A stretch of 64,000 nucleotides of DNA from Paenibacillus senegalensis JC66 (GTDB taxonomy: Bacteria; Bacillota; Bacilli; Paenibacillales; NBRC-103111). Positions 8,652-16,955 of this stretch are shown in pieces (positions within the stretch are counted from its first letter, which is position 1; each line of letters opens with the position of its first letter). Made by a program: the position numbers and the translations under genes. The stretch lies in NCBI RefSeq assembly GCF_000285515.1, contig NZ_HE610957.1, positions 469,259-533,258 on the forward strand, given 5' to 3'. The notes under the pieces were generated by a model, which did no database searches, was not told the DNA's origin, and worked only from the letters and a program-made list of their open reading frames with translations.

Positions 8652-9752
8652 TTATAAAAACACCTGCTCCCAAATCATCGAACCGAACATTACAAATCCT
8701 GCAACCAGCACAATCAGCAGGATAACAAATTTCATTTTAAAAATAGACAGCAGCATCAGCGTCCCCTTCATGTCAATCATCGGACCAAATACTAGGAAGG
8801 TAAGCAGCGAACCGGCTGTAAACGTATGGCCGAATGAAGCAGCCACGAACGCATCCGAGGTCGAGCATAAACTGACGATAAAAGCAAATGCCATCATGAA
8901 CATATGTGAGCTCCATTCCCCTTGTCCGATCGCAACCAGACTTTCTCTTGCCATAAAGGTCTGGATAAAAGCCGCCAGAATCGAACCGAAAATAAGGTAT
9001 TTGCCCATCTCAAAAAACTCGTCAGCCGCATGATTAAGGGCGGATAGAAGCTTGTTTGGGCTAGAAGGGCCGTGGTCGTGAGCATGATGATCATGGCTGT
9101 GGTTAGCGTGATGACGATGGTTGTGATAAGCATGTTGATGATGGTTATGATTGGCGTGATGACCATGGTTGTTGTTAGTCTGATGGCCGCCAGCATAATG
9201 CTTATCCGGCCTAAGCGGTGATCTGCTGACGAAATAATAGATTAATAGACCAATTGCAGCAGCAGCAGCAAAAGCAAGTCCGATTCTGGAGTAAGCCATC
9301 TCCGGACGTGAACGGAATGCTTCAAAGGTTGCCCAGAAAACGACCGGATTAATAATCGGTCCGGTCAGGATGAAGACCACCGCCATATATAACGGCATGC
9401 CCTTACGCATTAGCCGGCGGACGACGGGAATCATGCCACATTCGCAGACCGGAATAAGCAGCCCCAACGAAGAAGCGGTTAGGACGCCGATAAAAGGATT
9501 TCGGGGAATTAAGCGACTGATCAACCGTTCGGAAACAAATACATGGAGCAGCGATGAAAGCAGCACTCCCAGCAGCACAAAGGGCAGCGCTTCAAGTATA
9601 ATGCTTATAAACATCGTTTTAAAGGATTGGACAGCTGGCAGTTCATCGAACAAATAAGCAAAAGCATCTTTGTTGATCACCAGCACAAGCATGAAGCTTA
9701 AAAAAGTAATGAGCAGCAAGGAAACTCCCCAGCGGGAGACAGCAGATTGCAT
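8652..9752 (-). CDS. UPF0718/YcgR-type permease with a His-rich loop
   Basis: A polytopic membrane protein of the DUF318/UPF0718 permease family, with the conserved segment LLIPVCECGMIPVVRRL. The open frame reaches 9920, but ATG 9752 (MQSAVSRWG) has GGAGGT 6 nt upstream and the extra 56 codons lie over the promoter and operator, so I use 9752. Residues about 188-230 are an extreme His/Asn-rich loop (repeated NHNHHQHAYHNH-like runs) between membrane halves, as expected for a divalent-metal-binding segment. Together with TIGR03943 it should form a metal transport complex. A Zur-type operator overlaps the transcription start region. Confidence 0.82.
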   Translation of the reverse strand: MQSAVSRWGVSLLLITFLSFMLVLVINKDAFAYLFDELPAVQSFKTMFISIILEALPFVLLGVLLSSLLHVFVSERLISRLIPRNPFIGVLTASSLGLLIPVCECGMIPVVRRLMRKGMPLYMAVVFILTGPIINPVVFWATFEAFRSRPEMAYSRIGLAFAAAAAIGLLIYYFVSRSPLRPDKHYAGGHQTNNNHGHHANHNHHQHAYHNHRHHANHSHDHHAHDHGPSSPNKLLSALNHAADEFFEMGKYLIFGSILAAFIQTFMARESLVAIGQGEWSSHMFMMAFAFIVSLCSTSDAFVAASFGHTFTAGSLLTFLVFGPMIDMKGTLMLLSIFKMKFVILLIVLVAGFVMFGSMIWEQVFL

Positions 9753-9770
9753 GGAAACCTCCAGCGTTAT

Positions 9771-9788
9771 AAACGAAATAATTACGAT
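9771..9788 (-). promoter_or_regulatory. Zur-box-like operator
   Basis: On the plus strand AAACGAAAT-A-ATTACGAT is a 9-1-8 inverted repeat that matches the Bacillus Zur consensus half ATTACGAT exactly and the other half with two changes. It lies just downstream of the -10 of the permease promoter, where a bound repressor would block transcription. Confidence 0.6.
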
Positions 9789-9791
9789 CTG

Positions 9792-9820
9792 ATTATAGCA
9801 TATGACATAGCAGCCGTGAA
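9792..9820 (-). promoter_or_regulatory. sigma-A-type promoter of the permease/YcgQ operon
   Basis: Read on the minus strand: TTCACG (9820-9815), a 17-bp spacer, then a perfect TATAAT (9797-9792). The ribosome binding site follows about 30 nt downstream. Confidence 0.6.
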
Positions 9821-9834
9821 TAGGACTAACTTTC

Positions 9835-9919
9835 TGAAAAGGACCTCCCTCCGCTTTCAAGCCGGACTCTTTCAATCCGGACTCTTTCAGGCCGGAGGAT
9901 GCAAGGTCGGTCCTTTTCA
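9835..9919. repeat. long inverted repeat enclosing 14-bp direct repeats
   Basis: TGAAAAGGACC (9835-9845) and GGTCCTTTTCA (9909-9919) are perfect 11-bp arms. Inside are CCTCC/GGAGG pairings and two to three copies of CCGGACTCTTTCA. It lies between the end of fabI and the permease promoter, so it may terminate or process the fabI transcript; there is no clear T-run. Confidence 0.6.
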
Positions 9920-9977
9920 TTGCTAGTTTTATGCTGCTTCTACTATTGAATAATGGGTGACCTGTACATAGTGAAGT

Positions 9978-10748
9978 CTAGCCTAGAATATGATAGCCGC
10001 CATCGACATGCAGCACCTCTCCCGTAACGCCGCGCGACAGATCGCTCAAAAAGAATAGAGTTGCATCGCCAATTTCAGCCTGATCCACATTCCGCCGCAG
10101 CGGCGCCTTTTCAGCCATCGTACCCAGAATATCGTTAAACCCTGCTACTCCCTTTGCCGACAGAGTGCGTACCGGACCTGACGAGACCGCATTAACCCTT
10201 ATTTGCTCCTTGCCCAAATCCTCCGCCAAATATCGTACACTCGCTTCCAAAGCAGCTTTGGCTACTCCCATCACATTGTAATTCTTAACTACTCTCTCAG
10301 CTCCCAAATAGGATTGGGTCACAATACTCCCTCCGCTTTTCATCAGGGGACGGACGGCCCGGGCGGCAGCCACCAGGGAATAGCTGCTGGCATTTTGCGC
10401 AAGCAAGTAACCCTCCCGGCTTGTTTCTATATATTCTCCCTTTAACTCATCCTTATCAGCAAAAGCTATCGAATGCACCAATCCATGGACAGTATCGGTA
10501 CACTGGCTGATCTCGGCAAAAGCCCTGTGTATGCTTTCATCATCTGCAACATCACACTGCACCATCATGCTGTCCATGCCTTCAGCAGCAAGAAGCTTTT
10601 CCAGCTTTTGGGCTGACCGATCCTGCCGGTAGGTGAAAATCATCTCTGCCCCTGCGGTATGCAAGGAGCGGGCAACCCCCCAACCCAGGCTGCGTTCGCT
10701 GGCTACTCCCATTATGATTATTTTTTTTCCCTGCATCAAACCGTTCAT
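9978..10748 (-). CDS. fabI: enoyl-[acyl-carrier-protein] reductase FabI
   Basis: An NAD(P)H-dependent enoyl-ACP reductase for the last step of each fatty-acid elongation cycle. The N-terminal nucleotide site reads GKKIIIMGVASERSLGWGVA, with the extended loop typical of FabI rather than ordinary SDRs. The catalytic Tyr-x6-Lys is in YNVMGVAKAALE, followed by IRVNAVSSGPVRTLSAKG. Met 10748 is chosen because GGAGGT lies 8 nt upstream; the frame continues to 10766. The length (256 residues) is normal. It stands apart from other fab genes, as is usual in Bacillales. Confidence 0.93.
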   Translation of the reverse strand: MNGLMQGKKIIIMGVASERSLGWGVARSLHTAGAEMIFTYRQDRSAQKLEKLLAAEGMDSMMVQCDVADDESIHRAFAEISQCTDTVHGLVHSIAFADKDELKGEYIETSREGYLLAQNASSYSLVAAARAVRPLMKSGGSIVTQSYLGAERVVKNYNVMGVAKAALEASVRYLAEDLGKEQIRVNAVSSGPVRTLSAKGVAGFNDILGTMAEKAPLRRNVDQAEIGDATLFFLSDLSRGVTGEVLHVDGGYHILG

Positions 10749-10794
10749 TCTTTTAGACCTCCACAATATGTAAATGGTAATAGGCTGTGCCCAC

Positions 10795-11598
10795 TTAACC
10801 GCCGAGCTGCAAAAGTCCCGTCAGTTCCTTATGCTCGATCCAATTGGCGACAGTCTCTGCAAAGGAATGCGGCATTTGAAAATTCCAGGCGTGTCCGGCA
10901 CGCGGAACCTTGCGGCCTTCGCAATGCAGCTGGCGGCACAGCTTGCGGGCTGATTGGATAGCAAGCCTAGTTTCTTTTTCTCCGACTAACACAAGCAGAT
11001 CGGGGGCCGGCGCTTGAGGCAGCTTGAATTCCATCAGAATCCGGCTCATCGCCTTTATGGTTGCCGGCTGCATTGGAATAGTATCCTGAATAAGCTGGCT
11101 GCGAAAACGCTCAGGAATATCGAGCGATTTGATTGTTAGTGCAGCCAGCCAGGCTGCCGGCAGCCACCGGTACATTGGAGCATTCAGATTATTAATGAAT
11201 GCTTCCGCCCGGCTCAAACCGCTAGACGTTCCACTTATCACTACTCTTGAGAAACGCTGCGGCTCTTCATGCATCAAATGCAAGGCTATGGCTCCACCGA
11301 GTGAAAGTCCGACAAGATGCACGGGCTGATCAGGATTCGCCGCCTCCAGCGTCAGCTTGAATAATTTCTGTGTGCAATCCTCCAAACTCAGGGCGATTTC
11401 CGAGCTTTCACCATGTCCAGGCAAGTCAGGAATAATCACGTGGTAGTCCTTGAGGTGCAGCGCTACTTCATCCCACATTCTGCCGCTTAACCCCCCGCCA
11501 TGAAGCAGCACAATACTCGGTAATTGAAAGTCGCCAAGTGTCCGGTAGTGCACACCCTGAACGGAGCTCTTTTTTTCCTTTCCCATCCGCACTCTCAT
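10795..11598 (-). CDS. alpha/beta hydrolase
   Basis: An alpha/beta-hydrolase-fold protein of about 265 residues. It has the oxyanion HG motif (VLLHGGGLSGRMW), PDLPGHGESS, the nucleophile elbow GLSLGG with the presumed catalytic Ser, and a C-terminal His in RAGHAWNFQ. The acid is probably the Asp in the LLVLVGEKE region or nearby. Substrate unknown; the layout is that of small esterases or MenH/BioH-like enzymes. A GTG at 11592 has GGAAGGG at better spacing (7 nt) than the ATG at 11598, so the true start may be 6 nt in. It is 46 nt upstream of fabI and may be co-transcribed with it. Confidence 0.8.
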   Translation of the reverse strand: MRVRMGKEKKSSVQGVHYRTLGDFQLPSIVLLHGGGLSGRMWDEVALHLKDYHVIIPDLPGHGESSEIALSLEDCTQKLFKLTLEAANPDQPVHLVGLSLGGAIALHLMHEEPQRFSRVVISGTSSGLSRAEAFINNLNAPMYRWLPAAWLAALTIKSLDIPERFRSQLIQDTIPMQPATIKAMSRILMEFKLPQAPAPDLLVLVGEKETRLAIQSARKLCRQLHCEGRKVPRAGHAWNFQMPHSFAETVANWIEHKELTGLLQLGG

Positions 11599-11926
11599 TC
11601 CCTTCCAGCAGCCGCCCTAACTCTCATATCGTTCCATTGGCCGCCTTACTCCGCTTAAAAGCAATCTCATGCGGATTATCTACTACTCAGTTCAGCCGAC
11701 CCTATGCACTCACTTGATTCAAATAAAGTAATGCAAGCACATGAATTTAACAGCAATGCAGCCAAGCATATAGTCGTCTTGTATATTATATCACAGGCCT
11801 AGACTTGACTGATATTCCCGCTCCCTCCCCTTTGCATACTAGTCTCACGGCGTTCGCCGGGACTTGTTGTACAAGACTTTTTAGCAGAAGTTCTCCTGGA
11901 ACGAATTTATAAAACGAATTTGCCAA

Positions 11927-11955
11927 TTGACATGAATACGATATATCGTTAATAT
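11927..11955 (+). promoter_or_regulatory. sigma-A promoter of the padR-ABC exporter unit
   Basis: TTGACA (11927-11932), a 17-bp spacer and TATAAT-like TAATAT (11950-11955). The spacer is almost entirely filled by the first operator arm, so regulator binding would directly exclude RNA polymerase. About 140 nt of leader separates it from padR. Confidence 0.8.
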
Positions 11956-11982
11956 AAATGTACTTATAACGATATATCGTAT
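11936..11982 (+). promoter_or_regulatory. paired palindromic operators, probably for PadR
   Basis: ATACGATATATCGTTA (11936-11951) and its exact inverse TAACGATATATCGTAT (11967-11982) lie 15 bp apart. Each contains the perfect 12-bp palindrome ACGATATATCGT. The first lies in the promoter spacer and the second near +7 to +22. The position upstream of padR suggests autoregulation and control of the exporter. Confidence 0.8.
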
Positions 11983-12115
11983 TGCAACGCTGCTATTGCT
12001 AATCTTTGCAGCGCATCTTTGCAGCGTATCACTCCGACACATGTCGCATCACACGCCACTACACGATTGTCATGCAGCTCATTACAAATAACCGATTATG
12101 AAAGGAATGATTGAA

Positions 12116-12700
12116 TTGAGGCATTATTATCGGAACTCAGCACATGATGGCGAGTCCAAGCCCTTTCACAGGCATCGCCATGGCGGACGAAGAGGCAGCG
12201 GAAGCTACGGCCGTGGGGGAAAACGGTACTTTGGCCGCGGAGGGGTGAAGTTTGCTCTGCTGGAGCTGCTTACGAAGGAGCCCATGCATGGCTACCAGAT
12301 GATGAAGGGGCTGGAAGAACAGTCTGGAGGCTTGTACAGTCCCAGCGCCGGCTCCATCTACCCTACCCTGCAAATGCTGGAAGATCAGGATTATGTCATT
12401 TCTCAGGAAGCAGAAGGGAAAAAAATTTACAGCATCACGGACCTGGGTCGCAGTTTTCTGGAGAAAGGCAAGCCGTCCAAAGCCGAACGCGGCTGGTTTG
12501 GTGAATGGCAGGAATTTGACCCCGCCATCGGGGCCGAACAAATTCAGGAACAGCGTGCTGAGATGGCCGAAATCATCCGACTGCTGGCGCGAGCGGAAAA
12601 GCAGGCTCTGCGCGATCCCGGGGCCGGACAGCAGGGACGCTTCCAATCCCTGCTAAGTGAGCTTCGTAAACGATTGGAAGATTATCACGAGGAAGAATAG
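12116..12700 (+). CDS. PadR family transcriptional regulator
   Basis: A PadR-type winged-helix regulator. The core FALLELLTKEPMHGYQMMKGLEEQSGGLYSPSAGSIYPTLQ is split here only for reading; it carries the family's MHGYQ and GSIYPTL signatures. A basic Gly/His/Arg-rich N-terminal tail of ~40 residues precedes it and a short helical C-terminal segment ends it. The open frame begins at ATG 12098, but AAAGGA (12101-12106) is ideally spaced for TTG 12116, which I prefer; ATG 12098 remains possible. Such repressors usually control a neighbouring drug exporter, and here an ABC exporter follows at 12844. Confidence 0.85.
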   Translation: MRHYYRNSAHDGESKPFHRHRHGGRRGSGSYGRGGKRYFGRGGVKFALLELLTKEPMHGYQMMKGLEEQSGGLYSPSAGSIYPTLQMLEDQDYVISQEAEGKKIYSITDLGRSFLEKGKPSKAERGWFGEWQEFDPAIGAEQIQEQRAEMAEIIRLLARAEKQALRDPGAGQQGRFQSLLSELRKRLEDYHEEE

Positions 12701-12843
12701 AATGGCAGACTATCACTTAAACCGATATTTCGTCATTGGTTAACGCTAACGACAATCTGAAATGCACATATCATCTTGCTATCGGATAACAAAGACCGAA
12801 GACAATGAATAAACTGCCAAACTGAACGGATTGTTGAGAGAGG

Positions 12844-14682
12844 ATGGATGGGATGAGGTATTTTCCTAAGGCAGGAAGGTATACAGATACACCGCTTCCG
12901 GCCAAAGGCAGTATTGGAAAAATGTATCGTCAGATGTTTTTTCATGTCCGTCAAAATTGGAAGCTGCTGCTTATCGTTTGCGGATCTATTATTTGCATAG
13001 CTTTATTGGAATTTTTCATTCCGCAGCTGACCCGGCACACGATTGACCATGTCATTCCGCAGCATCGCTATGACTGGCTTGGCTGGATAGCTGCAGGGAT
13101 ATTGGGAGCGGCTCTGATGCTTGGCATATTCCGATTTTTGAGCAGCTATCTGATGTCAATCATCGGTCAGCGTGCCATTTATCGGATGCGCAATGACCTG
13201 TATCGCCATATCCAGAGTATGGATATCGCTTTTTTTGACCGCAACCGCACCGGCGATCTCATGTCCAGAGTGACCAGCGATGTCAATATGCTGCAGCAGT
13301 TAATTTCATCCGGCATGATCTCTATCGTTACCGATGTCGTGATCTTCTTCGCAATCGCCGGTTACATGCTGTATACCGAGTGGCAGCTTGCTGCTATTCT
13401 GCTGGCGACATTCCCGTTTATGCTGCTGTTGATTCGCTTCTTTGGCAAAAGATTGAGAGCAGCCTACAAAAAAGTTCAGGAATCGGTGGCCAAAGTCAGC
13501 AATCACTTGCAGGACAGCCTGTCCGGCATTCGTCTGGTTAAAGCCTTTGCGACAGAGGAATATGAAAACAGCCGGTTCTCTAACCGGAATGAGGCGAATA
13601 TGACCTCGAACCTTCGAGCCTCCAAGCTTTCATCGTTATTTGGCCCGCTGATCGACCAGCTGAACTATGTCGGCTTGGCTGCTGTTATTGTGTTTGGAGC
13701 CTGGCTGGCGATGAATGGGCGCATGACGACGGGAGAAATCGTGGCTTTTATCGCGTATCTTCGCCTGCTGCAAAACCCGGTCCGCCAATTCAGCAGAGCC
13801 ATGAATCTAGTTCAGCAATCCGCGGCAGCCTATGAACGGATTATGGAAATTATGGAAACCAAAGCCCAGGTGCGTGATTCCGATACGGCCAAGCCGCTGC
13901 CTCCAATTCAAGGCCGAATTGTATTCCACAATGTTGATTTCGCCTATCAGGAGGATGTACCCGTATTAAAACAATTCAGTCTGGAGATCGAGCCTGGACA
14001 ACTGACGGCGCTTGTCGGCTCTTCCGGGGCCGGCAAATCTACGATCGCCCATCTGATTGCCCGGCTGTATGATCCAGTCAATGGCTCTATAACGATAGAC
14101 GGTCATCCTCTCCGGGAGGTCACCACACAATCGCTGCGGCAGCAGCTTGGGATCGTCTCACAGGATGTCATCCTGATGAATGGAACGATTCGCGATAACA
14201 TTGCCTACGGCAAGCCCGATGCTGCGGAAGCAGATATTATAGCAGCGGCTAAAGCCGCCAATGCCCATGAGTTCATTACTTCCTTTCCAAAAGGTTACGA
14301 CTCTCAGGTGGGCGAACGAGGAGTTCGGCTATCGGGAGGGCAGAAGCAGCGATTATCCATAGCCAGAGCCATTCTTCGCAACCCCCGCCTGGTTATTCTG
14401 GACGAAGCCACTTCGGCACTGGATACCGAATCAGAGCTGTTAATTCAGGAAGCCTTGGAGAAACTGCTATCCGGACGGACATCCATCGTCATTGCGCACC
14501 GCCTGTCTACCATTCAAAAAGCCGACCGCATACTCGTCCTGGAAAAAGGCCGTTTGCTGGAAGCAGGAACCCATGAAGAGCTGCTCAGGCATTCCGGACG
14601 TTATCGGCAGCTCTATGACATGCAGTTCCCACAATCCCGAAAACGCTCCGAACAAGAGTCGGCAGCTTCTTCATCAAGCTGA
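12844..14682 (+). CDS. ABC transporter, fused permease and ATPase (multidrug/lipid exporter type)
   Basis: A 612-residue half-transporter of the MsbA/BmrA type that should act as a homodimer or with a partner. Six membrane helices span residues ~35-320, followed by the nucleotide-binding domain with Walker A GSSGAGKST (~392), signature LSGGQKQR (~497), Walker B LVILDEATSALD (~516) and H-loop IVIAHRLSTI (~548). GAGAGAGG abuts ATG 12844; ATG 12853, 9 nt further on, is better spaced and may be the start. It follows padR in the same direction after ~140 nt and is probably controlled by it. Drug or lipid export is inferred from family only. Confidence 0.88.
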   Translation: MDGMRYFPKAGRYTDTPLPAKGSIGKMYRQMFFHVRQNWKLLLIVCGSIICIALLEFFIPQLTRHTIDHVIPQHRYDWLGWIAAGILGAALMLGIFRFLSSYLMSIIGQRAIYRMRNDLYRHIQSMDIAFFDRNRTGDLMSRVTSDVNMLQQLISSGMISIVTDVVIFFAIAGYMLYTEWQLAAILLATFPFMLLLIRFFGKRLRAAYKKVQESVAKVSNHLQDSLSGIRLVKAFATEEYENSRFSNRNEANMTSNLRASKLSSLFGPLIDQLNYVGLAAVIVFGAWLAMNGRMTTGEIVAFIAYLRLLQNPVRQFSRAMNLVQQSAAAYERIMEIMETKAQVRDSDTAKPLPPIQGRIVFHNVDFAYQEDVPVLKQFSLEIEPGQLTALVGSSGAGKSTIAHLIARLYDPVNGSITIDGHPLREVTTQSLRQQLGIVSQDVILMNGTIRDNIAYGKPDAAEADIIAAAKAANAHEFITSFPKGYDSQVGERGVRLSGGQKQRLSIARAILRNPRLVILDEATSALDTESELLIQEALEKLLSGRTSIVIAHRLSTIQKADRILVLEKGRLLEAGTHEELLRHSGRYRQLYDMQFPQSRKRSEQESAASSSS

Positions 14683-14730
14683 AAATAAAATTCAAAATAA
14701 CATTGAAAAGATTTTGGAGAAGATTCCTTA

Positions 14731-14830
14731 GAGATTCTTGGGAGATTCTTAGGAGATTTTCGGGATGATTCCCGGGAAGATCGAGAAGATTCCTGGGGAT
14801 TTTTGGGAGATACTTGGGATATTATTGAGA
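14731..14830. repeat. 11-bp degenerate tandem repeat
   Basis: About nine degenerate units modelled on GAGATTCTTGG run from ~14731 to ~14830, directly after the exporter gene and before its terminator. The first three (14731, 14742 and 14753) are the most regular. They are not part of a convincing reading frame. Confidence 0.7.
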
Positions 14831-14844
14831 ATGCTATAAAGAGA

Positions 14845-14885
14845 AAAGAGGATGACCCGTGCTTTCTTTTGGATCACCCTCTTTA
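14845..14885. terminator. bidirectional rho-independent terminator
   Basis: AAAGAGGATGACCC (14845-14858) pairs with GGATCACCCTCTTTA (14871-14885) with one mismatch. T-rich tails are present in both directions. It separates the plus-strand exporter from the convergent dehydrogenase gene. Confidence 0.75.
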
Positions 14886-14889
14886 GAGA

Positions 14890-15783
14890 CTATCCCTGCT
14901 GGGCAAGATACCATTTGAACAGCGCTTGAGTCCCGCTATCTTCCTCTCCCATTTCAGCTAAGCGGTCGTACAAGGCCTTGGCTGTCTTCAAGCCCGGCAG
15001 TTCAATATTCATCTCTTCAGCCGATTGCAGGGCAATCGCCATATCTTTGATGAAATGCTTAACATAGAATCCCGGGGCGAAATCTCCCTTTAGCATCCGC
15101 GGTGCCAGCTGATTTAACGACCAGCTGCCGGCAGCGCCGCTGGAAATGCTTTGCAGCACAATTTCCGGCTGAAGACCCGCTTTGTCCGCATACACGATAG
15201 CCTCACACACCCCCATCATGTTGGAAGCTATTGCAATCTGGTTGCACATTTTCGTATGCTGGCCGGCTCCCGCTTCACCCTGGTATACAATTTGACTGCC
15301 CATCGCTTTAAATACATCTTGGACGTTATCAAATACCGAGCGATCCCCTCCAACCATAATCGACAATCGTCCTTCTCTGGCGCCTATATCACCACCGGAA
15401 ACTGGAGCATCCAATGCAGCCAGCCCCCTGGAGCGGGCTTCCTCATAAATCCGCTTAGCCAAAGCAGGGCTGGAAGTCGTCATATCAACTAATACCGTGC
15501 CCGGCTTGGCGTGATGAACCAAGCCTTGTTCACCAAGGTAAACCTCCTTCACATCATGCGGATAGCCCACCATCGTTATAATCACTTCACAAAACGGGGC
15601 GAGCGAGGCCGGGTCAGCATGATAAAGCGCTCCAGCGGCTACAAGCTCATCTGTTTTCGCTTTTGTCCTGCTGTAAACATGCAGCGAATGACCTGCCTCC
15701 ATTAACCTGCGAGCCATACTTTTCCCCATTACCCCAATCCCAATAAATCCTACGGCCGGTTTGTCCTTCTTCTGTTCGGTCAC
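14890..15783 (-). CDS. NAD(P)-dependent oxidoreductase of the 3-hydroxyisobutyrate dehydrogenase family
   Basis: A beta-hydroxyacid dehydrogenase-fold enzyme. The N-terminal Rossmann motif is VGFIGIGVMGKSMARRL, the substrate-binding segment is DAPVSGGDIGAREG, and the catalytic Lys is in GQHTKMCNQI. Family members oxidise 3-hydroxyisobutyrate, tartronate semialdehyde or related acids. The GTG at 15783 has AAGGGAG 8 nt upstream; the frame extends to 15846 without an equally good site. About 297 residues, normal length. The substrate is not fixed by sequence; the glycerate kinase at 19885 is not adjacent, so a tartronate role is only a possibility. Confidence 0.85.
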   Translation of the reverse strand: MTEQKKDKPAVGFIGIGVMGKSMARRLMEAGHSLHVYSRTKAKTDELVAAGALYHADPASLAPFCEVIITMVGYPHDVKEVYLGEQGLVHHAKPGTVLVDMTTSSPALAKRIYEEARSRGLAALDAPVSGGDIGAREGRLSIMVGGDRSVFDNVQDVFKAMGSQIVYQGEAGAGQHTKMCNQIAIASNMMGVCEAIVYADKAGLQPEIVLQSISSGAAGSWSLNQLAPRMLKGDFAPGFYVKHFIKDMAIALQSAEEMNIELPGLKTAKALYDRLAEMGEEDSGTQALFKWYLAQQG

Positions 15784-15867
15784 TTGTCCGTCTCCCTTCC
15801 ATGTCTTTTTTCTTGTACTCGGTCTATTACGCTTTGATGATCGCATAATAAAACTGATAGCGTTGAA

Positions 15868-16320
15868 TTACGACAGCCGAATGATAAAGCCTTCCTTCAC
15901 TCCTTTTTGAAACCCGGAATTTTCATAAAAGCGGTGGATCTCCTGACGTTTGCTGCCAGTAAGCAGCATGACCTTGTAGCAATTCTGCTCACGGGCAAGC
16001 TCTATCGCTTGTGCCAGCACTTTTCTCGCCAATCCCCGATTGCGAAATTCCGGGTGGGTCACCACATTTTCTATAAGCCCGTACGGTCTCGCCTGGCGGG
16101 TAAAATTTCTAATTACGGCCAGCACACAGGTTGAAACAATCTTACCTTCACACTCAGCAACAATAATGCGCATGTAAGGATCCTGCAGAGCTTCTTGCCA
16201 AAGGCAGATGATTTTCTCGTTGACGGCGAGCTGCGGTTCATCCACGTGCAGATATGTATACAAATGAAGCAATTCCTCAAGCTCATCTTCCCGGATTAAG
16301 CGAATACAGGCTTCTGCCAT
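15868..16320 (-). CDS. GNAT family N-acetyltransferase
   Basis: A single-domain GNAT of 150 residues. The acetyl-CoA motif A is seen in [23 protein letters not shown] (RNRGLA is the Q/RxxGxG/A pyrophosphate loop), with [10 protein letters not shown] at the C-terminus. GGGAGA lies about 7 nt before the ATG. It probably acetylates an amine of a small molecule or protein; the target is unknown. It lies 84 nt upstream of the dehydrogenase on the same strand. Confidence 0.82.
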   Translation of the reverse strand: MAEACIRLIREDELEELLHLYTYLHVDEPQLAVNEKIICLWQEALQDPYMRIIVAECEGKIVSTCVLAVIRNFTRQARPYGLIENVVTHPEFRNRGLARKVLAQAIELAREQNCYKVMLLTGSKRQEIHRFYENSGFQKGVKEGFIIRLS

Positions 16321-16890
16321 CGTTTATGTCTCCCTTATTTCAGCAGCGGCTTCGATCTGGTGCAGTTTGTATTAGTGTATCAATGCATGCCTAACATTCC
16401 TTATATGAGATTAATCTCTGTAAGAATTTAATAATGTGTAAACTGGAAATGCCCCATCATACAAACGATTTTCCTCAAGTATACCATCTAAAAGTCCAGT
16501 GAAAAAGGTTATCAGAAGAGGCGTGCCGGGTGGTCATCCTTAAAACCGGTCAGACAGAGGCGGAACAGCGCATAGTTGGATGGTATAGCGGTTGCGAGTA
16601 TAACCTCTCGTCACAGTTGCGGTTTGCTGCCCTTGTTTGTCTGCAGTTCGGGTTAACTGCCGCACAGTTTGCTGCAGGCGGGGGCAGCGGCAGGCGGGGG
16701 CAGCAGCAGTCCGGTATACTTCCAGCTTCACTTTCCTCCCGGCCATGCTATCTCCGAGGTACGCTACTCTCCGGGCTAGGCTATGTCCTCGTATAGACTA
16801 GATCGTTCATAACCTACAGCGGGCTTTATTTTTACTATCTGTCTAAAGAGGATACCGGATAAAAGCATTTTTTCAAACAACTTCAACATA
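16321..16890. other. intergenic stretch without a recognised gene
   Basis: About 570 nt between the divergent GNAT and TetR genes. Overlapping open frames on both strands around 16530-16796 lack ribosome binding sites and are Gly/Gln/Ala low-complexity readings of a GC-rich CAG/GCAG-rich segment (16620-16720). I see no RNA or repeat that I can name. Confidence 0.4.
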
Positions 16891-16919
16891 TTGACTGTCC
16901 AATCGGTCAGTGTTATAGT
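16891..16919 (+). promoter_or_regulatory. promoter with overlapping TetR-type operator
   Basis: TTGACT (16891-16896), a 17-bp spacer and TATAGT (16914-16919). The spacer contains the imperfect palindrome TGACTGTCCAATCGGTCA (16892-16909), typical of TetR-family operators, which points to autorepression of the next gene. Confidence 0.7.
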
Positions 16920-16955
16920 TAAGCAAAAACAAAGCTGTATTAAAAGGAGAGCCAG

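Noticed and set aside
8894-9196. Open frames opposite or across the His-rich permease loop
   Set aside because: They are low-complexity readings of the CAT/CAC repeats in the permease gene, without ribosome binding sites.
16530-16796. Overlapping frames in the GNAT-TetR gap
   Set aside because: Low-complexity Gly/Gln/Ala readings on both strands with no ribosome binding site.
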